A stretch of DNA of 64,000 nt from Candidatus Anaerostipes avistercoris (GCA_019119895.1 DWWD01000048.1:62001-126000), one strand, 5' to 3'; shown: positions 44,349 to 55,310, numbered from the stretch's first letter. Made by a program: numbers and translations. Notes: a model not told the origin generated them from the sequence alone.

Positions 44349-44789
44349 TTAAAGATTATCGAGGACAATGGTAAAAGGCCCGTCATTTACAAGGGAAACT
44401 TTCATCTCTGCCCCGAATTCACCTGTTCCCACCACCGGTATTTCGCGTCTGCACTGTCGGGTCATATATTCATAGAGAGCTTCCGCTGTCTCAGGATCCC
44501 CCGCTTCAATAAAGCTCGGACGGTTTCCTTTTCTGCAGCTGGCATACAGAGTAAACTGTGATACCAGGAGAAGCTGTCCGTCTACATCCTTTAAGGACAG
44601 GTTTGTTTTTCCATTTTCATCCTCAAAAATGCGGAGCCCCAGCATTTTGCGGATATATTTGTCTGCGGTTTCCTTCGTATCATCCTTTCCCACGCCGATC
44701 AGAACAAGAAATCCTTTCCCGATTTCTCCGATGATGCGGTCGTCAACGGCGACAGAGGCCTGGCTGACACGCTGAATTACTAATTTCAT
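44349..44789 (-). CDS. dtd: D-aminoacyl-tRNA deacylase
   Basis: Proofreading enzyme that removes D-amino acids (and glycine) from mischarged tRNAs. 146 residues, standard for DTD. Starts [13 protein letters not shown]; catalytic-core motifs [20 protein letters not shown] near 79 and the C-terminal [19 protein letters not shown], which carries the cross-subunit Gly-Pro-type motif region. Separated by three bases from ttcA upstream on the same strand, so probably cotranscribed. Confidence 0.95.
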   Translation of the reverse strand: MKLVIQRVSQASVAVDDRIIGEIGKGFLVLIGVGKDDTKETADKYIRKMLGLRIFEDENGKTNLSLKDVDGQLLLVSQFTLYASCRKGNRPSFIEAGDPETAEALYEYMTRQCRREIPVVGTGEFGAEMKVSLVNDGPFTIVLDNL

Positions 44790-44792
44790 AAT

Positions 44793-45551
44793 CTATTTCT
44801 CCTTTGTTTTCTTTTCCGGCCGCCTTGGCGGATTTTTCTTTGGCCATCCGTTTAAATTGGCGTTGACAATGGATTTGAACATATGATCTCTCGCGCCGGG
44901 ATGGTCATCATCCAGCTGCTGAATCAGCTGCTTCGCATACTCTCTCTTGGTATTGCCGTCCATTGGACACGGACTCTTAGCCACCGGAAGTTCCATCGTA
45001 TGCTGGAAACTTATGATATCTTCCTCGTCCATATACATCAGAGGGCGGATTACCGTCAGATCCATCCGGTCCAGGTAGGTTACCGGAGAGAAACAGTGAA
45101 TCCGGCTTTCAAAAATCATGGACATCATCAGGGTTTCCACCATATCAGATTTGTGATGCCCATAGGCAACTTTATTGCATCCCAGTTCTTTTATCTTCTC
45201 ATTAAGCGCGCCTTTCCGCATTTTCGCGCAGAGAGAACATGGATTAGTCTCCTGCCTTTTTCTAAATACAATATCTGCAATATCTGTGGAAACGATGGTG
45301 TAGGACACCTTTAATTTTTCACATAATTCCCGGATTTTATTCAGATCAAAATTACCAAATCCCAGATCAACGGTGATGGCATGAAGTTCAAAATGCCTGG
45401 GATAAAATATTCTCAAATGGGCAAGGGCGTACAGCAGCGTCAAGCTGTCTTTTCCGCCGGATATGCCCACTGCGATATGGTCTCCCTCCTCGATCATGCC
45501 GTAATCATCCACTGCTTTCCGGACACGGCTTAATACTTGCTGCAGTTTCAA
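44793..45551 (-). CDS. ttcA: TtcA-type tRNA 2-thiolation enzyme
   Basis: An ATP pyrophosphatase that thiolates a tRNA cytidine (position 32), or a related TtuA-like target. 252 residues. PP-loop AVGISGGKDSLTLLYAL near 27-43; CSLCAKMRKG near 115 gives a CxxC, and SPCPMDG near 195 the third cysteine for the [4Fe-4S] cluster. The C-terminal tail is lysine-rich. Upstream of dtd; both are tRNA quality genes. Exact modification site is inferred from the family. Confidence 0.88.
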   Translation of the reverse strand: MKLQQVLSRVRKAVDDYGMIEEGDHIAVGISGGKDSLTLLYALAHLRIFYPRHFELHAITVDLGFGNFDLNKIRELCEKLKVSYTIVSTDIADIVFRKRQETNPCSLCAKMRKGALNEKIKELGCNKVAYGHHKSDMVETLMMSMIFESRIHCFSPVTYLDRMDLTVIRPLMYMDEEDIISFQHTMELPVAKSPCPMDGNTKREYAKQLIQQLDDDHPGARDHMFKSIVNANLNGWPKKNPPRRPEKKTKEK

Positions 45552-45568
45552 TTTTCTATCCTCCTTTG

Positions 45569-46165
45569 TCAGGCTGTAATACCATTCAATATTTCATCCG
45601 GAAGAATGCCATGCAGGACTTCCCGGTATCTGAAATCTGTCCTGGCGCCCGGAATCGCTGTTTTTGTAATGCGAAATCCGTATTTATAGTACATTTTAAT
45701 GGCTCTGTGGCTCCAGGTCTGCGTATGGAGAAAAACATCCGCTCCAGGATCTGTCTCACGAAGGACAGACAGAGCCTGCGCGGTTACCGCGCTGCCAATT
45801 CCCTTTCCCTGAACTTCCGGACTGGTACTGATCCAGTGAAGCAGAGGGTAATGACGGCCGTCTTCTTCTTTGAACCAGGCAGACGCAGTGGCTATGATTT
45901 TTTCATCTGCATCTGTAACAAAGCACATTCTCTCTGGGAGAAGATGCCGGTGTGGCAGAAATACTTTTTGAAAATAAGCGAGAGCATCTGCATGGGAAGC
46001 AAATTCCCCGACCAGAACTTCCAGAGCTGCCCATCCATCCTCGTCTCCGTCTTCATACATCTTAAAAGAATATCCATCTGGCAAAGGCAGCGGCGCCCAT
46101 TTAGAAGCTGTGATTTTATCTGCTTTCATTACAATATCAAAATACGGTAAGCTTTTGTCTAACAT
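45569..46165 (-). CDS. GNAT-family N-acetyltransferase
   Basis: A 198-residue acetyl-CoA-dependent acyltransferase. The acetyl-CoA-binding motif A is WISTSPEVQGKGIGSAVTAQ near 120-139, with the preceding strand MCFVTDADEKIIATASAWF and the C-terminal YYKYGF typical of GNAT folds. Substrate unknown. AAAGGAG upstream of the ATG. It is 17 bases upstream of ttcA, so likely in the same transcript. Confidence 0.85.
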   Translation of the reverse strand: MLDKSLPYFDIVMKADKITASKWAPLPLPDGYSFKMYEDGDEDGWAALEVLVGEFASHADALAYFQKVFLPHRHLLPERMCFVTDADEKIIATASAWFKEEDGRHYPLLHWISTSPEVQGKGIGSAVTAQALSVLRETDPGADVFLHTQTWSHRAIKMYYKYGFRITKTAIPGARTDFRYREVLHGILPDEILNGITA

Positions 46166-46194
46166 GCGGTATTCTCCTTTTTACAGAATGAAAG

Positions 46195-46228
46195 AAAAGG
46201 CCAGGGATATGATAATCTCTGGCCTTCT
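46195..46228. terminator. Terminator of ilvC
   Basis: A GGCCAGRGAT-type stem (about 46197-46207 with 46216-46226, small mismatches) that on the minus strand is followed by TTTTCTTTC. It separates ilvC from the acetyltransferase gene. Confidence 0.75.
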
Positions 46229-46250
46229 ATGTATCATGATATTACAGATC

Positions 46251-47303
<1,053 letters not shown>

Positions 47304-47366
47304 TCAAATCCTTTGCTTTGCAGTTTGATTTTATAGTATCATGCAGTACCATCATTACGATGAATA

Positions 47367-47873
47367 TTAACAGGATGCCACTGTATTATCTCCACGGTTT
47401 AATCCGGTCATGCCGGTGCGGACCAGTTCCAGAATCTCAAAATCATTGAGCAGATTGATAAATGCCTCAATCTTGCTTACATTTCCGGTAAGTTCCATCA
47501 TCAGAGTATCTGTTGAAACATCTACGACTTTCGCTCTGAAAATATCAGCAATAGTGATAATCTCCTGTTTTTCCGCTTTGCTTGCCCGAACTTTGATCAG
47601 AATCAGTTCTCTGCAGACGGATTCATTCTGCTTCAGTTCAAAAATCTTTACAACATCTTCCAGTTTGGACAGCTGATTCTTGATCTGCAGAAGGATCATA
47701 TCATCACCGCTCACCGCGATCGTCATCCGAGTAAATTTCTCATTCTGTGTCGGACTTGCGGTAATGCTGTCAATATTATATCCTCTTCTTGTAAAAAGCC
47801 CCGCTACACGGCTCAGTACGCCGGGGGTGTTCTCTACTAAAATAGAAAGAACTATCTGTTTCACTTCATTCAC
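47367..47873 (-). CDS. ilvN: Acetolactate synthase regulatory (small) subunit
   Basis: Binds valine and controls the catalytic subunit IlvB/IlvI, which is not in this window. 168 residues, the long form: N-terminal ACT domain (LSILVENTPGVLSRVAGLFT, RRGYNIDSITASPT) and a C-terminal ACT-like domain (~85-160). Its product is used by ilvC, the next gene on this strand, 99 bases downstream. A strong promoter precedes it; no obvious leader peptide or T-box is seen in its short leader. Confidence 0.93.
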   Translation of the reverse strand: MNEVKQIVLSILVENTPGVLSRVAGLFTRRGYNIDSITASPTQNEKFTRMTIAVSGDDMILLQIKNQLSKLEDVVKIFELKQNESVCRELILIKVRASKAEKQEIITIADIFRAKVVDVSTDTLMMELTGNVSKIEAFINLLNDFEILELVRTGMTGLNRGDNTVASC

Positions 47874-47924
47874 ATCCTTTTCTTAAAATGTTGTGTATAC
47901 ATACACCGCATTCATATTGTTATT

Positions 47925-47953
47925 ATTCTACCAATTCTGCATATATGTGTCAA
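47925..47953 (-). promoter_or_regulatory. Promoter of ilvN-ilvC
   Basis: Minus strand TTGACA (47953-47948), 17-base spacer, TAGAAT (47930-47925), about 50 bases upstream of the ilvN start. The leader contains GTGTATGTATACAC, a partial palindrome around 47892-47905 that could be an operator. Confidence 0.75.
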
Positions 47954-47965
47954 GAAGTCTCATAA

Positions 47966-47991
47966 GAAAATCCCCCGCAAAAGCGGGGGAT
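47966..47991 (-). terminator. Terminator of the LCP gene
   Basis: A 9-bp very GC-rich stem (47970-47978 with 47983-47991) and AAAA loop; on the minus strand it runs into TTTTC just after the LCP stop. Confidence 0.8.
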
Positions 47992-47999
47992 ATCGAAGA

Positions 48000-49244
48000 T
48001 TATTCCTGGCTTTCTGCCTGCGGGCTTGCCGTTGTTCCTTCCGGCTGCGATGCTGTCGTAGCTGCTGTTGTAGCTGCCGTCTGCCGTTCTGTCGTGCTTC
48101 TGGTTGACCTTGTTGCAGAGGTGCTTGAAGTACTTCTGTAGGTGCTTCTGGTAGATGAAGTTGATTCGGAGTACGTACTTCTGGTAGATGATGTGCTGCT
48201 TGAAGTACTGGATGTTGACGCCGCAGTGGCGCTTGAATATCCAAAAGTTTCTACATCATCTGTTCCTCCGTATTCTTCTGCCCAGTCTTTTTCAGATCCT
48301 TTATTGAAAATGAAGTATTCCAATGCCGCTTTGTTGGCATCGAAGTTAATGAAAAATACAAACATATTACTTTGAGCACGGCCCTGTACGTAAGTACCTT
48401 CCAGTGGTATTCTCTGCTGGTCAATTTCTGTTGTTCCAAGGGAAAGCACCTTAGCCACAAGACTCTTGAGATAACTTGCATCCATATCTGTGGATACATC
48501 TGACAGCGCGTCCAGTGCGATGTCTGCGATTTTTGTCGGACTCTGCTGGAGGACTTTATCCAGCGCAGCCTGAATGACTGCTCTCTGACGTCCGGTACGA
48601 CCGAAGTCGCCGTCACCGTATTTCTCAGAAACTACATGGCGGATGCGGGAATATCCCAGCGCCTGGTCTCCATTTAATGTCTGCTTTCCAGCTTTTACAT
48701 CTCGGTTTTTTGCCTGGGAAATATAATTTGTGGAATTCAGGTATTCTGCTTCTTTCTCTTCTAATGTAATTTCAATTCCACCGACTTTGTCAATGACTTT
48801 CTTAAATGTATCAAAATCAACAACACAATATTTGTCGATTTTGATTCCGAAATTCTGTGCGATGGTCTGATATAGAAGCTCTACACCGCCGTAGGCGTAA
48901 GCCGCATTGAGCTTATTATGTCCATGCCCCGGAATCTCAACGTAAATATCCCTCATCAGGGATGTAAGTTTCAGTTCTTTTGTATCCTGGTTAACTGTGG
49001 CGATCATAATACTGTCTGAACGCCCGTGATCTCCTTCAATTGCACCGTGATCCGATCCGACCAAAAGTATATTGATGACATCGCTGTCAGACAGCAGGTC
49101 ATCTCCTACATCAACGCTGCTTAAGCTGTCCCCGGTATTAATGGAGGCTTCCAGCCGTGCATCATAGTATCCCAGAACACTACCGGCGGCGATGCCGATA
49201 ATCAGAAAGATACTTAAGATGATCTTGAATTGTTTGATTTTCAT
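48000..49244 (-). CDS. LytR-CpsA-Psr family cell-wall ligase with Ser/Thr-rich tail
   Basis: A 414-residue LCP protein, anchored by one N-terminal helix (~5-25) with the catalytic domain outside. LCP enzymes transfer wall polymers from undecaprenyl carriers to peptidoglycan. Conserved features: NILLVGSDHG near 58, GRSDSIMIATVN near 78, SLMRDIYVEIPGHG near 98, RTGRQRAVIQAALDK near 215. From about 335 the sequence is a low-complexity tail of Ser, Thr, Arg, Tyr and Ala with irregular STSSTRSTY-like repeats, ending in TASPQAESQE. The tail is probably disordered and wall-exposed. Strong AGGAGGG site. Confidence 0.9.
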   Translation of the reverse strand: MKIKQFKIILSIFLIIGIAAGSVLGYYDARLEASINTGDSLSSVDVGDDLLSDSDVINILLVGSDHGAIEGDHGRSDSIMIATVNQDTKELKLTSLMRDIYVEIPGHGHNKLNAAYAYGGVELLYQTIAQNFGIKIDKYCVVDFDTFKKVIDKVGGIEITLEEKEAEYLNSTNYISQAKNRDVKAGKQTLNGDQALGYSRIRHVVSEKYGDGDFGRTGRQRAVIQAALDKVLQQSPTKIADIALDALSDVSTDMDASYLKSLVAKVLSLGTTEIDQQRIPLEGTYVQGRAQSNMFVFFINFDANKAALEYFIFNKGSEKDWAEEYGGTDDVETFGYSSATAASTSSTSSSTSSTRSTYSESTSSTRSTYRSTSSTSATRSTRSTTERQTAATTAATTASQPEGTTASPQAESQE

Positions 49245-49282
49245 TTGTGCCCTCCTAATTTTCTCCTATTTCACAGTTCCAC

Positions 49283-49291
49283 ATTATAGCA
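49283..49291 (-). promoter_or_regulatory. Extended -10 promoter of the LCP gene
   Basis: On the minus strand TGCTATAAT, a TGn-extended consensus -10, about 40 bases upstream of the start. No clear -35. Confidence 0.55.
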
Positions 49292-49357
49292 TATTTTTAT
49301 GAGAAACAGTAGATTATTTTATTAAGATTTCCTGAAGATGGGCGTCCGGCGCTTGTT

Positions 49358-50269
49358 TTATGCTTCCCAGTAGGTGGGATTCATAGTTATTTTCATTACG
49401 AGCCGCCGCGGAAGCCTGCGGTAATTCCTGCCTAACTTATATCCGATCAGTTTGCATCCGCTGTCCAGGATGTATTTTGGAATCAGATGGATTTTTCCCT
49501 TTGAAATCAGATGGCTCAGTGTGGAGAGCACCATTTTCACTCCTTCTGATTCAGATTTCACTTCCAGAAACAATCCGCCGTAATCAGTCTGAGAGACTGC
49601 CAGATCGAAATTGCGGTGAAGCTGTTCCATGGCCGTATAATCATGCCAGTGCCACACAACGGCATCCGCGGCATAGGCAATGGCTTTGCCTGCTTCTATC
49701 ATCTTGGAAGCCATGATCATATCCTCATTGAAAATCGTCTTGTGAAGAAAACCTCCCAGGGCATCGTAATCTTTTTTCCTGTAGGCGCTGCACACATTGG
49801 AACAGAAAAAAGTCTTAATGCCAAGAACCGGGAGATCATCTTTTGTCTTAATCCGGCTTTCTTTCGGATAATTAAAAATCCTTGTGTAATATTCAATGTA
49901 ATTTTTCTCCGGATCAGCGATCTGACGGCCGTATGCCGCCGAAACGTCCGGATTTTCAAAAGGTTTTAATAAATTTTCAATCAACGACCGGTCTTTGGGA
50001 ATGGCATCGTCTGTCATAAACATAATAATATCCGCATCGGACAAAGATGCCCCGTAATCTCTTGTCTTTCCGTGATCAAAGTCCTTTTTTTTGATATGGT
50101 GAACTTCTATACCGTCATACAGGGAAAAGAGATCTTCCGGAAAGAACTCTTCCTCTGTATTGATGATGATCAGCCGGTCCGGTTTTCTGGTCTGCTGCGC
50201 CAGCCGGCGGAGGGATCTGCGGAACTTATCCCCCGGCTTATAGGTGGGAATGATCAAATCTGCTTTCAT
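49358..50269 (-). CDS. Family 2 glycosyltransferase, rhamnosyltransferase-like
   Basis: A 303-residue GT-A glycosyltransferase: ADLIIPTYKPGDKFRRSL at the N-terminus, a DDA acidic motif in IIMFMTDDAIP near 90 binding the nucleotide sugar, the substrate region CSNVCSAYRK near 155 and the NEDMIMASKM catalytic helix near 180. It resembles rhamnosyltransferases of cell-wall polysaccharide synthesis. It begins 14 bases after the ParC-type gene stop, so it is probably in the topoisomerase transcript, an unusual pairing; the LCP gene downstream is a plausible functional neighbour. Confidence 0.85.
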   Translation of the reverse strand: MKADLIIPTYKPGDKFRRSLRRLAQQTRKPDRLIIINTEEEFFPEDLFSLYDGIEVHHIKKKDFDHGKTRDYGASLSDADIIMFMTDDAIPKDRSLIENLLKPFENPDVSAAYGRQIADPEKNYIEYYTRIFNYPKESRIKTKDDLPVLGIKTFFCSNVCSAYRKKDYDALGGFLHKTIFNEDMIMASKMIEAGKAIAYAADAVVWHWHDYTAMEQLHRNFDLAVSQTDYGGLFLEVKSESEGVKMVLSTLSHLISKGKIHLIPKYILDSGCKLIGYKLGRNYRRLPRRLVMKITMNPTYWEA

Positions 50270-50283
50270 GCGCCTCTCCTTTC

Positions 50284-52533
50284 TTAACGGCGGATTTTGG
50301 AACCTTTGGTATCGCGTTTCGCCAGTTTCAGTTTATTAAATTCCAGTTTCTTATCTTTATACATAATGCCGGAAATCTGCTGTGCTTCCATGACATAAGC
50401 TTCAGAGACGACATCTTCTTTCCCCAGCCTCATGCCTTTTACTCCGATGGCTCCCTTTTTCTTTAACGGTACTTCTTCCAGGAGGAATTTCAGGAACATA
50501 CCGGATTTTGTCTGCAGGACAACTTTATCTTCTGTTTCCGGGTCCACAGGGATGATCCGGACCAATTCGTCATCCGGGGACAGTTTAGTGGATGCCACAG
50601 TTCTCTTAGTTGCTTTTAATTCGGCGCCGCTCATGATTTTCAGCATGGCGTGTGCCGTTACGAACAAGAGATGGGATGAATGAACGTCCTGGGCAGCCAT
50701 AACGCCGATGATCGCTTCCTTCGAGCTGTCATAATTGCCCAGATTATCGATCGGCGTTCCTTTATCCCGGTACTTTCCGGCCGGAATATCGAGAGCCTTG
50801 ATCTGATGCATGGTTCCATGATCAGTAAAAATACAGATTTTATCAATATTCATACATGGAACAACATATTTATAATCTTTATATACATTTGCCTTATTCC
50901 GCTCATAAGTAGCCTTGTCAAATGTTTTGGAATATCCGAAACGGTCCATAATGAAATATATCTGTTCCTGTTTTACCGGCGCTTCCACATAAACCGCTTC
51001 TTTGGCATTTTCGATGGCAGTCCGCCGTCTGCGCCCGAATTCTTTCTTTAAGGAATCCAGTTCCTTTCGGATGACACGTTTCATGGAAGACGGATTTTCC
51101 AGGATATCTTCATATTCCCGGATTTTCTCCAGGATTTCTTCATACTCTTCTTTCAGAGCAAGGATTTCCAGGCCGATCAGCCGGTAAAGTCTGAGATCCA
51201 GGATGGCAGAGGCCTGCTTGTCCGTAAAACGGAGTTTGGAAGCTTCGATCATGGAATCGGAAGACAGGAAACGGATGTTTCCTGTTTCTCCGCGGGTCAG
51301 GCAGGCTTTTACTTCTTTCTGGCTCTGGCTTCCGCGGATGATTTCAATGATCAGATCGATGATATCACAAGCCTTAATCAGTCCTTCTTTGATTTCTTTC
51401 TGGTCATAGAGTTTCTGCAGGAGTGTTTTATATTTTCTCCTGGTGATTTCATAATGGAACTTTGTATGCCAGGATATGATATCCTTCAGACTCAGGGTCT
51501 CCGGACGGCCGTCGACGATTGCCAGCATATTAATGCCGAAAGTGTCCTCAAGTTTTGTCTTCTTGTACAAAAGATTTTTCAGCCGTTCCACATCGGCGCC
51601 TCTTCGCAGTTCCAGGACGATCCGGATTCCTTCTTTGGAAGATTCATTGGAAATATCCAGAATATCCGTGGTCTTCTTCGTTTCGATCAGACTGACCACA
51701 TCGGATAAAAACTTGGAAATGTTATTTCCGATCATGGTATATGGAATTTCCGTAATGACAAGCTTATCCTTCTCACCTCTCTTCTTTCCAGGCTCCAGTA
51801 CGATTCTGCCCCTGAGTTTCAATTTTCCGGATCCGGAAGAATAAATATGGAGAAGTTCTTTCTGATTGACCACAAGCCCTCCCGTCGGGAAATCCGGTCC
51901 CGGGAGATACTCCATCAGTTCCTCATTGGTGATGCTTTCCTTTCGCATATAAGCCTTGACTGCGTCAATGACTTCTCCAAGGTTGTGGGGCGGAATGCTA
52001 GTGGTCATACCGACGGCAATTCCCTCTGCTCCGTTGACCAGGAGATTTGGAATCTTGACCGGAAGAACTTCCGGTTCTCTCTCTGTCTCGTCAAAGTTCG
52101 GTATGAAATCCACCACATTTTTATCCAGGTCCGCAAGATATGCCTCCTGTGTGATTTTTTCAAGTCTTGCTTCCGTATAACGCATGGCTGCCGCTCCGTC
52201 TCCTTCAATGGAGCCGAAGTTTCCATGCCCGTCCACCAGCGGAAGGCCTTTTTTGAAATCCTGTGACATAACGACCAGCGCGTCATAAATGGAGCTATCG
52301 CCGTGGGGATGATATTTACCCATCGTATCACCTACGATTCTGGCGGATTTTCTGTGAGGCCTGTCATATCGGAGTCCCAGTTCATCCATAGCATAGAGGA
52401 CACGTCTCTGAACAGGCTTTAATCCGTCTCTCACGTCCGGCAGAGCTCTGGAGCAAATGACGCTCATGGCGTAATCAATATAAGATTTCTGCATAATCTC
52501 AGAAAATTCTGCTCGTATAATCTGTTCTGACAT
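50284..52533 (-). CDS. parC: Topoisomerase IV subunit A-type (ParC/GyrA family)
   Basis: A 749-residue type IIA topoisomerase breakage-reunion subunit. Winged-helix and tower domains with active-site region [15 protein letters not shown] (tyrosine near 118), quinolone-determining region [13 protein letters not shown] near 75 with the sensitive-type serine and aspartate, long coiled-coil ~410-480, and a shortened beta-pinwheel C-terminus. I see no canonical GyrA-box (QRRGGKG), which favours ParC over GyrA. It lies 22 bases after its partner. The distinction from a second gyrase needs comparison with the chromosomal gyrA. Confidence 0.85.
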   Translation of the reverse strand: MSEQIIRAEFSEIMQKSYIDYAMSVICSRALPDVRDGLKPVQRRVLYAMDELGLRYDRPHRKSARIVGDTMGKYHPHGDSSIYDALVVMSQDFKKGLPLVDGHGNFGSIEGDGAAAMRYTEARLEKITQEAYLADLDKNVVDFIPNFDETEREPEVLPVKIPNLLVNGAEGIAVGMTTSIPPHNLGEVIDAVKAYMRKESITNEELMEYLPGPDFPTGGLVVNQKELLHIYSSGSGKLKLRGRIVLEPGKKRGEKDKLVITEIPYTMIGNNISKFLSDVVSLIETKKTTDILDISNESSKEGIRIVLELRRGADVERLKNLLYKKTKLEDTFGINMLAIVDGRPETLSLKDIISWHTKFHYEITRRKYKTLLQKLYDQKEIKEGLIKACDIIDLIIEIIRGSQSQKEVKACLTRGETGNIRFLSSDSMIEASKLRFTDKQASAILDLRLYRLIGLEILALKEEYEEILEKIREYEDILENPSSMKRVIRKELDSLKKEFGRRRRTAIENAKEAVYVEAPVKQEQIYFIMDRFGYSKTFDKATYERNKANVYKDYKYVVPCMNIDKICIFTDHGTMHQIKALDIPAGKYRDKGTPIDNLGNYDSSKEAIIGVMAAQDVHSSHLLFVTAHAMLKIMSGAELKATKRTVASTKLSPDDELVRIIPVDPETEDKVVLQTKSGMFLKFLLEEVPLKKKGAIGVKGMRLGKEDVVSEAYVMEAQQISGIMYKDKKLEFNKLKLAKRDTKGSKIRR

Positions 52534-52555
52534 AGGTTTTCCTTTCTACATATAA

Positions 52556-54469
52556 TTATATATCCAGCGTCGCATCGTCAGCATTTTCATAAATGAACTG
52601 CCGTCTTGGCAGGACATCGCTGCCCATGAGCATGGAAGTTACATCCGAAGCCATCCTGGCGTCTTCGATTTCAATCTGTTTCAGTGTTCTTGTTTCCGGA
52701 TTCAGTGTTGTTTCCCACAGCTGTTCCGCATCCATCTCTCCGAGACCTTTGTATCTCTGGAGAGTGAAAGGTCCTTTCTGGCGGCTTCTGTATTTTGTCA
52801 GAGCTGCGTCATCATAAAGATACTCTTCCGGTCCTTTCTTTGGAACCGCTTTGTAAAGCGGCGGCGTTGCCAGAAAGACATGTCCGTGGGAAATCAGATC
52901 CGGCATAAAACGATAGAAAAAGGTTAAAAGAAGCGTGGCGATGTGCGCTCCGTCCACATCTGCATCTGTCATGATGATAATTTTATGATAGCGCAGTTTA
53001 CTGATATCAAAATCATTTCCGTAGCCTTCAGAAAAACCGCAGCCAAAGGCATTGATCATTGTCTTGATCTCAGCGTTGGCAAGTACTTTATCGATAGATG
53101 CCTTTTCCACATTTAAAATCTTTCCACGGATCGGCAGAATCGCCTGTGTTTTCCGGTTTCTCGCAGTTTTCGCAGAACCGCCTGCGGAATCTCCTTCAAC
53201 GATAAAAATCTCGCAGTCCTCAGCTTTTCTGCTTTCACAGTTGGAAAGTTTTCCGTTGCTGTCAATGGAAAGTTTCTGTTTCACCAGCATATTGGTTTTT
53301 GCTTTCTCTTCTGCTTTTCGTATCTTTGCGGATTTTTCCGCGCAGGCCAGCACCTTTTTCAGAGTATCCAGATTTTTGTCAAAATAAAGGACCGTTTCTT
53401 CCCCTGTGATTTCTCCAACAACTTTTCCTGCGTCAGGATTGTCCAGTTTTGTCTTCGTCTGCCCCTCAAATCTCGGCTCCGGATGTTTTACGGAAATGAT
53501 GGCGGTCATTCCGTTTCTGACATCGGCTCCGGTGAAATTGGAATCCTTCTCTTTTAGTATACCAATTTCCCGGGCATATTGATTCATAACCGTCGTAAAC
53601 TTGGTCTTAAAGCCTGTAATATGAGTTCCGCCTTCTACTGTATAAATGTTATTGCAGAACCCAAGGATGTTTTCCCCGAAATCTTCTGTGTATTGAAAAG
53701 CGGCTTCCGCTTCAATTCCATCGACGGTTCCTTTAAAATAAATCGGTTCGTGGACCGCTTTTTTCCCTTCGTTTAATTTCCGCACATAAGCACAGATGCC
53801 GTCAGGTTCATGATAATCAACCGAGGTTTCCTCTCCTTTTCTGCGGTTGACATAATGAATCGTAAGTTTCGGATTCAGATAAGCCGTTTCATGGAGACGG
53901 TTTCTTACCATCGCTGCCTTAAAATAAGTCTTGTCAAAAATTTCAGGATCCGGAAGAAACTGTACTTTTGTTCCGGTTTCTGATTTTCTGCAGGTGCCGA
54001 TGATCTCCAGAGGGCTCTCAATCTTCCCACGGGAATATTTCTGCTGATAGATATTTCCGTTTTGTTTAATCGTTACGGTAAGCCAGGTGGACAGCGCATT
54101 GACCACAGAGGCTCCGACACCGTGGAGTCCTCCGGATATTTTGTAGCCGCCGTCTCCGAATTTACCTCCTGCATGGAGCATCGTAAAGACCATTTCCACG
54201 GCCGGGATTCCTGTTTTTTCATTGATTCCCGTCGGAATTCCCCTTCCGTTGTCAGAAATGACAGCTGTTCCGTCGTCTTCCAGTGAGACTGTAATATCGT
54301 CACAGTAACCGGCCAGAAATTCATCTACGGAGTTATCAACGATTTCATAAATCAGATGATTCAGTCCTTTGGTCGATACGCTTCCGATGTACATTCCGGG
54401 ACGCTTTCTGACGGCTTCCAGGCCTTCCAGCACAGAAATACTGTTTGCGTCATACGTACGCTTTGCCAT
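52556..54469 (-). CDS. parE: Topoisomerase IV subunit B-type (ParE/GyrB family)
   Basis: ATPase subunit of the type IIA enzyme, 637 residues. GHKL ATP site: EIVDNSVDEFLAGYCD near 40 and ISDNGRGIPTGI near 68, then GLHGVGASVVNALS near 110; TOPRIM EGDSAGGSAKTARNRKTQA near 425 and the DADVDGAHIATLLLTF metal motif near 500. Start at 54469 after AGGAGGAGAG. Forms a two-gene transcript with the ParC-type subunit. Assignment as ParE rather than a second GyrB follows its partner. Confidence 0.85.
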   Translation of the reverse strand: MAKRTYDANSISVLEGLEAVRKRPGMYIGSVSTKGLNHLIYEIVDNSVDEFLAGYCDDITVSLEDDGTAVISDNGRGIPTGINEKTGIPAVEMVFTMLHAGGKFGDGGYKISGGLHGVGASVVNALSTWLTVTIKQNGNIYQQKYSRGKIESPLEIIGTCRKSETGTKVQFLPDPEIFDKTYFKAAMVRNRLHETAYLNPKLTIHYVNRRKGEETSVDYHEPDGICAYVRKLNEGKKAVHEPIYFKGTVDGIEAEAAFQYTEDFGENILGFCNNIYTVEGGTHITGFKTKFTTVMNQYAREIGILKEKDSNFTGADVRNGMTAIISVKHPEPRFEGQTKTKLDNPDAGKVVGEITGEETVLYFDKNLDTLKKVLACAEKSAKIRKAEEKAKTNMLVKQKLSIDSNGKLSNCESRKAEDCEIFIVEGDSAGGSAKTARNRKTQAILPIRGKILNVEKASIDKVLANAEIKTMINAFGCGFSEGYGNDFDISKLRYHKIIIMTDADVDGAHIATLLLTFFYRFMPDLISHGHVFLATPPLYKAVPKKGPEEYLYDDAALTKYRSRQKGPFTLQRYKGLGEMDAEQLWETTLNPETRTLKQIEIEDARMASDVTSMLMGSDVLPRRQFIYENADDATLDI

Positions 54470-54507
54470 AGTTATCTCTCCTCCTAACATTCAGGATAAT
54501 CTTACTA

Positions 54508-54536
54508 AGTTTAGCACAGAAATCTTTGTTTTACAA
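54508..54536 (-). promoter_or_regulatory. Promoter of the parE-parC transcript
   Basis: Minus strand TTGTAA (54536-54531), 17-base spacer, TAAACT (54513-54508). Divergent from the lipoprotein promoter 25 bases away. Confidence 0.55.
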
Positions 54537-54560
54537 ATATCTTTCATTTTTCCGAATCAG

Positions 54561-54589
54561 TTGACATACAACACCGAAGCTCCTATAAT
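54561..54589 (+). promoter_or_regulatory. Consensus promoter of the lipoprotein gene
   Basis: Exact TTGACA (54561-54566), 17-base spacer, exact TATAAT (54584-54589), 37 bases before the start: the best match to consensus in the window. Confidence 0.85.
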
Positions 54590-54625
54590 GACAGAGAAAA
54601 AACAATAGAAAGGACAAAAGAGAAA

Positions 54626-55297
54626 ATGAGGTGTAGAGTGTTAAAGAGAACGGCTGCCGGAGCATGTCTTCTGATGGTGGCTTTTATGGTCTGCAGCTGC
54701 GGACTGGGCAGTTCAGAGGAGGCAGAAAATCCGGAAAAAACAATGGAGGCGCTGTACCAGCTGGTTGTGTGTCAGGATATTTCCGAAATTACAAAGCTTG
54801 GCATTGATCAGGCAGAAGCGCAGGAGACGCTGGATGAATACAGATCATCCATGACTTCCGCCATTCAGGAAGAGTTCAAAAAAGCTGATTTTTCCATCAG
54901 TCAATCACAGGCTTCAGATATTCTGGATGAGATCAGCGGCTCTCTTAAGAAACTGGATCATAAGGTCAGCCTGAAAAAAAGAGACGGAAAAGAAGCGACG
55001 GTGGAAGTTTCCAGTCAGTATATCGAGTATCGTGATCTTTTTAAAAAGGCGTCAGATGAAACGGTAAACGAATTGAAGTCCAGACATGTGGAAGAATTAT
55101 CAGGTGCGAAGGATCTGCTGGTAGAAAATATCAAAGATTCTTTTCAAAATGCGGAGGCTTCCAAAGATATGCATTCTGTGACATTTCAGCTGAAATGCGA
55201 AAAGATAAAAAGCGGGGAAAACAAAGTATACATCTTCTTCCCTGAAGATGCGGAGGAAACAGGAGCACAGCTGATGAAACTGGTGACAAATAAATAA
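54626..55297 (+). CDS. DUF5105-like lipoprotein
   Basis: A 223-residue predicted lipoprotein. Basic N-terminus, hydrophobic stretch and lipobox VCSC with the lipidated cysteine at residue 25, followed by GLGSSEEAENPEKTMEALYQ. The mature domain is alpha/beta with regular helices (~40-125) and a C-terminal strand region, like the DUF5105 family; function unknown. Driven by a consensus promoter, so probably well expressed. It converges on a sigma factor gene across a shared hairpin. Confidence 0.75.
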   Translation: MRCRVLKRTAAGACLLMVAFMVCSCGLGSSEEAENPEKTMEALYQLVVCQDISEITKLGIDQAEAQETLDEYRSSMTSAIQEEFKKADFSISQSQASDILDEISGSLKKLDHKVSLKKRDGKEATVEVSSQYIEYRDLFKKASDETVNELKSRHVEELSGAKDLLVENIKDSFQNAEASKDMHSVTFQLKCEKIKSGENKVYIFFPEDAEETGAQLMKLVTNK

Positions 55298-55310
55298 AGA
55301 TGAAAGATCA

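Noticed and set aside
47874-47924. Leader-peptide attenuator for ilvN
   Set aside because: The leader is only about 45 bases, with no run of branched-chain codons and no terminator hairpin.
48040-48220. Direct repeats as a possible CRISPR or minisatellite
   Set aside because: They are imperfect and encode the Ser/Thr tail of the LCP protein.
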